Origin: Tolypocladium sp. Sup5 PDA-1
Lineage: Eukaryota; Ascomycota; Sordariomycetes; Hypocreales; Ophiocordycipitaceae
Assembly (NCBI GenBank): GCA_000750105.3
Contig: JPHH03000025.1
Coordinates: forward strand, 310,001-374,000
Reading direction: 5' to 3'
DNA: 64,000 nt
Under the pieces are notes generated by a model. It was given only the letters and a program-made list of their open reading frames with translations, searched no databases and was not told where the DNA came from. A program made the translations under genes and the position numbers. How positions within the stretch are numbered: position 1 is the stretch's first letter; each line of letters begins with the position of its first letter. Below are positions 55,301 through 64,000 of the stretch, piece by piece.

Positions 55301-56603
55301 CAGCAAGCCGTTGCAGAAATTCGACAGTGACGGTGTTCTCGTTGAGGATACCACGAGACACGCAAACTTCGAGCTGGTACCGCACTTCGAAAGCAATGTG
55401 AATGATGGGGGATGCGGACATTTCCAGTAGTGCTGATGCCTGGCCATTGGCAACGATAGGCGGATGGTCGAGGTAGTCCCACATGGCCTGGCTGCCTTTC
55501 TGGAAGTCGAAGTCGTCACACCGCTGTACGGAGACGTTGAAGTCTTCCAGCGCCTCCCGGACCTGCTGCAGAGGCGCATCGTTTTCGCGCTCACCATGGC
55601 CTCCAAGGACTAGTCGAAAGGTTGTCCAGCGGCCAATCTCGATGTAGCCCGGGTCTTTGATGTCGTTGTGGACGGCGACGGGATATTCCATGGGGGCGTT
55701 GACGTCCTGGGCAATGTCCGTCGCTCGAAACCAGACATCCTTGATGCTCCAGGTTTGAAGGTCGTTTGTAAAGGTGGATTGAACATCATCCATCTTCCAG
55801 AAGTACTGAGGCGGACGCGGGAGGGGCAGCACCAAAGAGATGCTCCCATCAGCCGACGACGCCTGATACATGTTTTTGATGCTCGAGAGGTCGACGACGA
55901 AGCAAAACGGCCGGGTTCCAGACCATTCCTCCGTTTTCGTGACAATGGGGAAATAGACGGTGAGCCGTTTAGCCCGGACGTCCAGCTCCAGCTCCAAATC
56001 TTCCGAACCAGACGCGGCCGTGACGGACTTGAGGACTTGCATGGCTGTAGAGCCAACCATGCTTCCGAAGTCCAGCTGCTGCAGACCGACGGTCATCTTG
56101 ATCGGATATTCCCGTCGATGAGCATTGTTGCTGTTAACTAACCATCTTCGCGGAGCCTCCCTTACCACAGCGGCAGGGATGGTGAGTCCATTGGGAAAGT
56201 GGCGGGTGTGCACCTTGACGGAGCCGCCTGACCAAAAGGCGCGCCTCGGAGGAGGCTCGAAGCGAATCTTGGCCGACACGGTGCTGCGGTTGCTAGCCTG
56301 GTCGAATATGTCCATCCGGACAATGGCGCCCTCGGGGGAGAACCAGTTCCACATCTGCTCTGTGGTTACATCCTTGGGCAGGCCGTCCAACCGGACGCTG
56401 AGTTCCGACCACTTTCGCCATTCCGCGCGAGGAGACTCGGAATTGTATTTGGGGCTTTGGGTGGGTCTCGGGGGAACGCTCTTCGGTTTCAAAGGAGTGG
56501 TCTTTGATTTCGCGGGGGCTGTTGGTGTCTTGCTCTTGTCTTGGAGAGGACTCTTGGCCTGGCGCGGCGTCGTCGGCTTTGGAGGGCCTTTTTTACCAGA
56601 CAT
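52384..56603 (-). CDS. RNA-dependent RNA polymerase (RNA silencing)
   Basis: This cellular polymerase makes double-stranded RNA for RNA-silencing pathways (quelling, meiotic silencing or a related branch). Exons 56603-53603 and 53549-52384 join to 1388 residues. A Lys/Pro/Thr-rich N-terminus is followed by an RRM-like region (LSVRLDGLPKDVTTEQMWNW, about 67-100). The RdRP core has NGYCFTDGVGKIS, GVLTVWP-like sequence, and the catalytic loop SGGDLDGDDFFVIWDP at about residue 920, with all three Asp present. After the only intron it resumes LYLAELHSKAVDYPKTG, a family hallmark. The C-terminal 200 residues are disordered and contain a diverged tandem repeat (52625-52777). The N-terminal RRM-like segment and length point to the SAD-1/Rdp1 rather than the QDE-1 group; that placement is tentative. 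Confidence 0.94.
52625..52777. repeat. Diverged tandem repeat, two units of about 75-78 bp, in the polymerase tail
   Basis: Each unit begins ACAGCTCCTG on the plus strand (52625 and 52703). In protein they read as two copies of a Pro/Gly/Glu-rich motif with NPxGE and PDxGAVN as shared words. Confidence 0.7.
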
Positions 56604-58370
56604 GGCGAAACCGGGGGCTGCTTCCTTGAGCCAGCCCGTATCGTCTCTTCGGCGGCAAGGAGAAGAGCCAGGCGTGGAAAGGGTGGATGCAGCTCGACGC
56701 GTCGCTCAGCGTGAGGGAAGCTGGTGGTGATGGTGCTCTCAGGTGACTTCCGAAGATGGGACGGAGTGCGAGCGACAGGGAGAGCAAAAGCCGCAGAGTG
56801 TGAGCGTCTGGGGCAGAGCTCGAAATCTGAGACTGAGGTTTTGTATCTCTGGCGGTGTTTGCGAGGTTGTTTGTGCATGAGGTGAGGCAGGGGACGGAGA
56901 GGCAAACGGAAAGATGGTGGCAGGCGGCCAACCACAGGGCACGCCGCAGTGCAAGGACCGTTCCGCTTCGCAAGTAAGATGCAAGAAAGAGAATCAGCCG
57001 GCAAAGATGCTCTTTATAGATGCAGGAAAAGACCGAACGGCGCGCTGATGCAGGGCAGTGAAACTCGAGGTGAGCCTGGCGGCGGGCGTGCAGTGATGCG
57101 TGGCGAGGGCAGCGGCCTCCCTAGCGTATCCGCTGCACGGCAGACAATGCGACAATGCAGCGCTCAGCGAAGCGCTGCGAACAAGACAATGAGCGAACCG
57201 GACAAGGCAGGCAGCCGAGCGAGCGATGACGGGGCGAGGCTGTGGCTCGAGGTTGAACAGGTGGCGGGCTGGGTTGACGGCCCGAGGAACTTGCAAGATT
57301 GGGTAGCAAACGAAACGGACGACGACGACGACTCCTCGAGCTAGCGCTGCCAAAAGCCGTGCCTTGCGCGCTTCTCCCCGTTTGCATTCTCCGCGGCAGC
57401 GACGCAGCGCAGCACCGCCCTCGTTTTCTCTTGTTTCCATTGTCGCGGCGACGGCCCCGTGCAGCGCTTTTCTTTGTCTGGCCGGTCGGTCTCGACGACG
57501 ATGGCGAGGACGGTGCCGCGGGTGGCCTGTGGAGGGAACAAGAACCAGACCAGCGGCGCGCATTCCGTCCAGCCTTTTTAAGCATCCATGCCCATGCACG
57601 TCTGTGCCTTGCCTAGCCAAGAATTGCCTTGTAGTATTCACAGCAGCCCTTGTCAACCCCGGCACTTGCTCTTGCACAGTCCCGGGCAGGATGCCGCGCA
57701 CGTAATTCATCGCACCCGGCCTGATGATGACGGCACGCCTCTCCGTAGCCTTGTCCGCGTACTCCGTACGGAGTACAGGCTGTCGTGATGCAGACGCGCC
57801 TCCGCGGTTGCACCTGCACATGCGCATCATATCGCACCGCCTCTCCTTGAACAGCCGGTCCCCGGGCAACCACCTACCTCCTCTCAGCCAAATGCCATCT
57901 TCAGGGAAAGGCCTCCGTCCGGACGCCAGACGTGCAGCACCAGCACGTGTCCGGACACGCGCCGCGCCGGGGTCGGCCTAGCGCGGGCATAAGCTCGCAA
58001 GGGGCAGCAAGATGACGCTGCCGGCTAATCCCCCGGACGCCAAAAATTTCCCACCCAAGCCGGGAAGGGGAAGGGAAAAAAGCGCCAGCGCACTCCATTC
58101 CTCGTGTCCGCGAACCTTCGGACACGCGACTCGGCTCGACTCCCTCGTCCGCTCGACACGGCGATCCGTCACCTCGCAACAGCAGCATCCCAAGCATCAT
58201 TCGACTCTGCCCATCTACCGCACGCCGTGCCCGAGCCCTGCCGCCGCGACTGCTCTCCGCGTCCGACCACCCCGACCGATACCGAATTGCACAGCGATCA
58301 ACAAGCTCGTCACGACGAGGCACAGACGACGTTGGAGCAACAGGTCAACACACCTTGCACAACCGCCATC
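56604..58370. other. Divergent promoter region, polymerase / phosphotransferase
   Basis: A 1.8-kb region from which both neighbours start. It contains the 18-bp palindrome at 57759-57776 and a C/G-rich leader before the phosphotransferase. Long open frames on both strands show no family similarity. Confidence 0.4.
57759..57776. repeat. Perfect 18-bp palindrome GTACTCCGTACGGAGTAC
   Basis: Two TACGGAGTA half-motifs meet head to head to form an exact palindrome. Single halves occur at 17763, 21377, 32365, 46205, 47108, 49823 and 62863, all outside genes. Confidence 0.8.
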
Positions 58371-59748
58371 ATGGTCTACGTCCGCCAGCGCAACCTCCCC
58401 GGGCTCCGCGAGTACAAGTACTCGTCGGTCGACCGCTCGCTCGTCTCAAAGTACATCCTCAAGCCCTTCTACACAAACGTCGTCATCAAGTGCTTCCCCC
58501 TCAGCATGGCGCCCAACCTCATCACCCTGACCGGCTTCATGTTCGTCGTCGCAAACTTCCTCACCATGCTGTGGTACAACCCGGGCCTCGACCAGGACTG
58601 CCCCAGCTGGGTCTACTACAGCTGGGCCCTGGGCCTGCTCCTGTACCAGACGTTTGACGCCGTCGACGGCACCCAGGCGTGAGTTTCCGTCCCCTGTCCC
58701 TCAAGGTGCCTCTCATCGGATGCTAACATCATGCCCAGCCGCCGAACCAAGCAGTCCGGCCCCCTCGGCGAGCTCTTCGACCACGGCGTCGACGCCCTCA
58801 ACACCAGCCTCGAGGTCCTCCTCTTCGCAGCCTCCCAGAACATGGGCCAGGGCTGGAGGACCGTCGCGACCCTCTTCGCATGTAAGCCTCCCTTTCTCCA
58901 TCCCTCTGTTCCGCCCCCTCATCCCTCCAGTGAGCTGACATGCCCCCCCTCCGCCAGCCCTCCTCACCTTTTACGTCCAGACCTGGGACGAGTACCACAC
59001 CAAGACTCTCACCCTCGGCGTCGTCAACGGGCCCGTCGAGGGCGTCCTCATCCTCGTCGCCGTCTACGCCCTGACCGGCTACCTCGGCGGCGCCCACATC
59101 TGGCAGTCGGGCATGCTTAGCACCTTCGGCGTCCCGCAGTCGCTCGGCATCCCCGCCGCCATCTACAACCTCTCCTTCACCGATTGGTACATGGTCCAGG
59201 GCACCGTCGTCCTCGTCCTCAACACCGTCGAGTCCTCCCTCAACGTCATCCGCGCCCGTCGCGGCCGCGGCGACCGCTCCCGCGGCGCCCTCCTCGGCCT
59301 GCTGCCCTTCTTCTCCGTCTGGGCCCTCGTCGTAGCCTACCTCTTCCTCCAGCCCAACATCCTCTACCACCACCTCGTGCCCTTTGTGCTCTTCGCCGGC
59401 CTCGTCAACGCCTACAGCGTCGGCCAGATCATCACCGCCCACCTCGTCAAGATGCGCTTCCCCTACTGGAACGTCCTTGGCCTGCCCATCGCCTTCGGCA
59501 TCATCGACTCCCTCGGCCCCTACCTGCAGCAGCGCTTCGGCTTCGGCTGGCCCAGCTCACTCGGCGACGGCGTCTACCAGGTCGCCTTCCTCTTCCTCAT
59601 GCTCGGCACCGCCCTCGGCGTCTACGGCAGCTTCGTCGTCGACGTCATCGTCACCATCTGCGACTATCTCGACATCTGGTGTCTGACCATCAAGCACCCC
59701 TACAACGAGGGCCACGCCGTGTCCAACGGCAAGACCAAGAACTATTAA
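58371..59748 (+). CDS. Choline/ethanolamine phosphotransferase (CDP-alcohol phosphatidyltransferase)
   Basis: The enzyme transfers phosphocholine or phosphoethanolamine from its CDP ester to diacylglycerol, the last step of the Kennedy pathway, in ER/Golgi membranes. Exons 58371-58678, 58739-58881 and 58958-59748 give 413 residues. The start MVYVRQRNLPGLREYKYSS and LSMAPNLITLTGF are typical. The CDP-alcohol transferase signature, D-x2-DG-x2-AR-x8-G-x3-D-x3-D, is complete at about residues 96-121: it begins DAVDGTQARR at the first splice junction and ends GELFDHGVD. About eight hydrophobic segments follow. The C-terminus is short and hydrophilic (SNGKTKNY). Whether choline or ethanolamine is preferred (CPT1 or EPT1) cannot be told from sequence. 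Confidence 0.95.
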
Positions 59749-60752
59749 CTTTTACCAGACTAGACCGGGGGGACCGCAACAACGATGATGAGCAAAGCAT
59801 GAAAGAAAAGAACTCGGGTGCGGTTGTAGTACTCGTAATAGACCGGGTATGTAAAACGAAGACAAAGATGACGAAGACAAGAAGAAGCGCCTCCACGGCC
59901 GTAATGAAGACTGCGAGAGCCGGGCAGCGGCGCGGCGGGTGAGTCGATTCAACTTTTTTCCATTTGCCCTGTTGCAGCTTGAGACTGTCAAGTTGCTGGA
60001 GTTCTGGGGAGCAGGTACCCTCAGACATATTATGTTTTATCTAGTTTCTTTTTTATTCCTCTTCCGCTTCACTTTTGGCATAAGGGTATGGTCGTCTTAT
60101 TTTGACGACGAAAAGGGGTGAGCGACACAGACACCGCGGAGGAGGAAGAGAAGGGTGGTCGAAGAGGCGAGAGGGAGCCAGCTAGCAGGCGTAATTGGGC
60201 AGAGAATAGCTCGTTAGATAAAGGTAACTTGCTATACAAAATCCAGAATACAAAACATCTTTGGTCCATTTTGCGCAGCGGCCCGAGTAACGCTCTCAAC
60301 CCCCGTCAATGGTGTTCCCAAATGAATGATCACAATGCCAGAATGTCGCCAGAAAATACACCGTCGTCGAATCAAACCGGCCTGACTGTCGGGGGGAAAC
60401 GTGACCAGCCGTTGTACCTCTCCACGGCAGATCACTTCTCCCAAGTATTTGATGTGCCGGCGAGAGAGTAGGAACCAACAGGTGCAAGTCCACCACAGGC
60501 ATCCAGCTCGTTTCGACATGACCCCTTACGGCTTCAGTACGCCTCGCGCCAAAGGCACGCCCCAAGAGCCAACGCCTTCTTAAAGTCATCCCGTCTCAGT
60601 ATCAGCCCTCCAATTGCGCCGCTGATGAACCCTCAGCAGGCCGGCTTGTGAGATTGGTCCTTCCCGTTCCCGATCAGTTGCTGTCCAGCCATGTCGACTG
60701 TTATTCGTAGCGCGTGTTATAGTCATAGTCCTGCTCACGTTGTGCTCCACGA
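59749..60752. other. Convergent 3' region, phosphotransferase / bZIP
   Basis: The 3' ends of two genes meet. The stretch is A/T-richer around 59980-60120 and 60220-60360. No gene seen. Confidence 0.4.
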
Positions 60753-62104
60753 CTATAACAGGTCATCCGAGCCGCTGGCAACGCTCTGTTCAATGGCGTT
60801 GATAATGTCCTGCTCCGGGAAGACGGGGCCCTGGCCATCGCAGCGGGCGAGGTCCTTGAGACGCTCGCTCACGTTGCCGATGTCGACGAGCCCCCGCTTG
60901 TAGAGGTCGTGGGATATGATAAAGTCCCAGGTCGCACCGACCGCCAGCAGGCGCTCGCCGTCGTCGGAGGTGACGACGCGGTGCGAGGGGTGCTTGTTCT
61001 GGTGGTTCTGGAGGATGTTGGAGTAGAAGTCCTTCGGGTTGTACTTCATGGGGCCGGTGGTGGTGGGATCGGGGGAGTGGGAGCTCTTGCGGCCGTTGCC
61101 CATGGCCGACGTGGCGCGCAGGATCTCGTTCTCGGTGGATATCTTTTGCAGGTCGCGCTTGAGGCGCTCGTTCTCGACCGAGGCCTGCTGCTGGGCGACC
61201 TCGAGGCTGGCGAGCTTGGTCTCGAGGTCCTTGACGTGCCTTTCCTTTCTCTCACGGAACGCCCGTTGGCTGCAGACAGAGTGGTTAGCGATCAGCGGAC
61301 GAGATCAAAAGGGCCTATCCATTCAGGCAAAGGACTACGTACGCAGCGCGGTTCTGGGCCTTCCTCCTCGACTGGGCGGGGGTCAGAGAGTCGTCCTCAT
61401 CGCTGCCTCCCCGCCCCCCGAGCACGTCGTCGAAGCCGCCGTCGCTCGTGGCCCCCGGCATGTTGCCATTGGCGCTGCTATTCGCCGACGGGGGCTGCGG
61501 TGGCGGCTGCTGGTGATGATGCTGTTGCTGTTGCTGGTGGGCAAAGGCGGTAGGGTTTGGGGGGGTCGGCGGCCCCGGGAAGCTCGGGGCCTGATGCTGA
61601 GGCGGATTGCTGAAGTCTTGGGGGAACTCGAAGCCCGGGAAATGCTCAGCGGCGGGCAGGGCGTCAAAGGCGTCCTGTTTGGCGCGGCCGGGTCAGCAAA
61701 CGTGTACCTCGAAATGCTACCCGCGCCTACGTATTATATATGTGCTGTCGGGCACTGGGGTATCCGTAGACGCAGGGGAGAGACCAAAGGGGGAGTTGAC
61801 GTGGTGGTTAGTAATGCTCAGGTAATGCGGCCCAGTGCCTGTCCTGGCAGTGGGTGAGCTGCAGCTGCTCCTGCTACGGGCAACTAGTGGGGAAGTCGGG
61901 GACAATTCGATGCTTGAAGCTTATCGGGATCGCAGACAAGAGTGAGACAGGGTGAGGACTGACAGGAGGAGACGGGTTGCCGCCGTTGTTGTTGTAGTCG
62001 TCGGAGCCGTTGGAGTGCGACGGCGTCAACGGTGGGATGGGCATGAAGGGCTGGTAGGGCGACTGGTGAGCGCCCGCGAACGGGTACTGACTGGAAAAGT
62101 CCAT
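60753..62104 (-). CDS. bZIP transcription factor, AP-1/Yap-like (Fcr3-type)
   Basis: Exons 62104-61964, 61674-61343 and 61269-60753 join in phase to 329 residues. The basic region, about 149-172, reads RRKAQNRAAQRAFRERKERH and carries the fungal AP-1 signature NxAAQxAFR; Leu heptads follow (LETKLASLE, VENERLKRDLQ, ENEILRATS). The N-terminus MDFSSQYPFAGAHQ is Pro/Ser-rich, with a Gln/His run (HQQQQQHHHQQ) before the basic region. A conserved C-terminal block runs KHPSHRVVTSDDGERLL, ATWDFIISHDL, DGQGPVF and EQSVASGSDDLL. The Cys-rich redox domains of Yap1 are absent (one Cys only), so this is not the oxidative-stress regulator itself but a related AP-1-like factor. The first intron, 289 nt, is long; an extra small exon inside it is possible. 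Confidence 0.85.
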
Positions 62105-64000
62105 GGCGGCGGCGGCGGCAGTGGCAGCAGTGGCAGGCGTCACGGCGGCCGTGGCAATCAGGTGTGTAAATGAAGGTATCCAGACAATCGGCTGTGGTAG
62201 CAACGGTATGTTGGGGGGAGAAGTTGCAGGTGGGATCTCGAGATGACGATACGCGGGACTGGCAGGGAGGCAGGCAGGCAGGTCTTAGCTTCCGGGTGGG
62301 TGACACACTGACAGTGAAGAAGGCCAGTGAGGGGGGGCATCGGGGGCACTGGATGGGACGAGACGAAACGGAACCCATTAATTAATAGCCCCGGCATCAG
62401 GCCTGACTCCGTATACACCTCATCCGGGCTGGTGTCGTCCACTAACAGAGGCGCCCCCAGCGCCAGCGGCCGTTGCGAGGCAAAATGGGACGCCGACGGG
62501 GTAATAATCCCCCTCTCCCGCCGCTGCGACGCGCTTAATTAGCCCAAAACCTTCTTTTCGTTAACCTGGCCTGCTCGGCCTGCTGCGCTGTGTCAGCGTC
62601 CCGGCTGGCAGCTCCCGCATGTGCGGGCGTCTGTGCATCCGGGATGGAGGGCTGGAGAGGCCCGCGCTGAATCCTTCAGTGCGCCCAACTGCCGGCAGCC
62701 GCAAGCTCACGCCCAGGTCCCCGGGGTCGGTGCGGTGGACACCCCGTAGGACAGCGAGCCGCGGAAGCTTCCCGGTGACAGTGGTCTCAAACCCCAGCGA
62801 TCGCCGCCAGTAATTCCGAGTCCGATTCGCGCAGATGGAGGCCGCTACTAATATGTTGTAACTACGGAGTAACTTAACTTACAACGTCTTCACTTTTGGA
62901 ATTGTCTGAGATGCCACGATGACTTCACCAACACCTCCGGTGCGAGTGGAGTTGGTAAACCCTAGGTGCCCGTACAGGAACAGCCGGCAGTCCAGCACCT
63001 TGTTTGTCTTGACGCCCATGCCGCCACGCTGCCACGTCGCCACGCAGACAGTCCATTATTCCCCTTTCGTCGTAGCTGTTCCGAGGAGCTCCCAAGAAGC
63101 TGACAAGTCACTCGAGTTGACCGCCTGGCCGACTGGTGCATGCCAAGTCGGCATCCATGCTCGCAATAAGCGCCGACTTCACGACAAAAGCTAAGCGATG
63201 TACGAGTAATCCGTACGAAGTACGGAGCACAGACGACTCAAACAGACCGCAACTCCTCCTCATCAGCCCCGACTTGGCAACTCTCACTCAACAGCCGCAC
63301 GAGTCCTGTGTACGGGCGTTTGCCTCACCGACATGGACAATCTCTTTGGCAGCCATGCTTTCGGCGCTTTATCCTGCAGTGAGATCTATACACAGTAGTA
63401 GCCTAATAACACTCGCTCACTCGCTCAGTCGCTCCCCATCCGACGCTCCGAGTCAGCTCTCATGACAAAACTTCCCTTCGGGAACCTTCGGCCGGAATCC
63501 TTGCATCCGCCAGCAACCCCTTCCGCCCTTGGCCTTAGACTCCCTCGCTTACAGCGCCTCGTGTCACTGTGTCAACACAAGCGCGTACATATGCAAGCCG
63601 CACGCTCGGGATATACGTCCCCGGCTTAGCGTCAGTTTCTCAGCCCTGGTGCAACCGGAGCCTCATCCCATGGGCGCCCGTAAGGCTTGTGGGTAACGTT
63701 ACCCTCTCGCCCTATTGGCTTTTGCCCCTGTAGTTTTGTACCCACAAGTCTTATTATAGTACGTGCGTGTGCCGCCGCAACTCGGGTGATATAACCGCCT
63801 TTCGAGCCCGTTCACCCTAAACCACGAAGCACATACAAGTATTTCTTACGGTGTACGAAGGTTGAGCCCAAAAGTCTTCGGACCTGGCCCCACTTTGGAA
63901 TCGCTATGACCACCGTGCTAATACAGTGTATTCCACGTTTTGCACTGGGCGTAACCCATCCCAAAGATCGTGATGTTCTACTCGAAACGCACGAAAATGC
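62105..64000. other. Upstream region of the bZIP gene and right end of the window
   Basis: About 1.9 kb. Left part is the bZIP promoter and leader. A TACGGAGTA motif sits at 62863-62871, with related words GTACGAAGTACGGAGCAC near 63210-63230. I see no coding gene, tRNA or transposon end up to 64000. Confidence 0.4.
62863..62871. repeat. TACGGAGTA motif copy
   Basis: Intergenic copy of the recurrent 9-mer, about 760 bp upstream of the bZIP gene. Confidence 0.6.

Noticed and set aside
56120..56166. Possible small intron in the RNA-dependent RNA polymerase (GTAAGG ... TTAACAG)
   Set aside because: Only about 35-46 nt and removal would shift frame; reading through keeps a continuous protein.
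58798..59442. Minus-strand and alternate plus-strand frames over the phosphotransferase
   Set aside because: Shadows of a GC-rich gene with a complete CDP-alcohol transferase signature in the true frame.
1..64000. tRNA or rRNA genes, CRISPR arrays, transposase or reverse transcriptase genes
   Set aside because: I scanned for B-box-like GGTTCGAATCC words, regular spacer repeats and typical transposon protein motifs and found none that hold up.

Overview
The window reads as nuclear DNA of a filamentous ascomycete, most likely a sordariomycete of the Hypocreales. The reasons are short GT-AG introns (about 50-140 nt) with CTAAC-like branch sites, GC-rich coding sequence, pyrimidine-rich promoters, and typical Pezizomycotina genes (palI, an N-terminally extended RNA-dependent RNA polymerase, a UstYa-like protein). 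Genes were placed by reading conserved protein blocks through splice sites; lengths follow from exons that keep frame.

Layout: eIF1 (+, 1.0-1.8 kb), EOS1 (-, 2.3-3.5), a tandem pair of F-box/LRR-like genes (+, 4.3-9.0; the second carries an in-frame stop), a fungal protein of unknown function (-, 9.7-11.5), palI/RIM9 (-, 13.4-15.6), an MCP2-like ABC1 kinase (+, 18.3-20.3), a septin-type GTPase (+, 23.3-24.9), a Taz1/TRF-like telomere protein (-, 26.2-28.3), a small DUF7704-like membrane protein (-, 29.0-29.6), a second, two-Myb telobox protein of the Tay1/Teb1 type (+, 30.3-32.0), rpS4 (+, 32.7-33.8), a small peptide locus (34.4-36.8), a peroxiredoxin (+, 37.6-38.2), rpL24 (-, 38.5-39.3), TAD1 (+, 39.7-41.0), NAC beta (-, 41.3-42.0), an OPT oligopeptide transporter (-, 42.8-45.4), CBP4 (-, 50.2-50.7), an RNA-dependent RNA polymerase (-, 52.4-56.6), a choline/ethanolamine phosphotransferase (+, 58.4-59.7) and an AP-1-like bZIP factor (-, 60.8-62.1). 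The rest is non-coding as far as I can read; the longest gene-free block is 45.4-50.2 kb.

The most interesting region is 34.4-36.9 kb. Two tiny secreted-peptide genes with the same two-exon design (a 23-codon signal exon, then a repeat exon after a phase-0 intron) share the motif ANWGTK(R/K). One encodes four Trp-containing repeats separated by Lys-Arg, the layout of Kex2-processed precursors. It is transcribed divergently, across 229 bp, from a gene resembling the UstYa/DUF3328 family, which modifies such precursors in dikaritin-type RiPP pathways. This is a candidate minimal RiPP cluster between housekeeping genes.

Other notable points are a NAC beta gene whose only frame-keeping parse needs a one-nucleotide exon, two telomere-repeat-binding protein genes within 6 kb with a telomeric AACCCTAACCCT box just upstream of one of them, and a recurrent intergenic TACGGAGTA motif.
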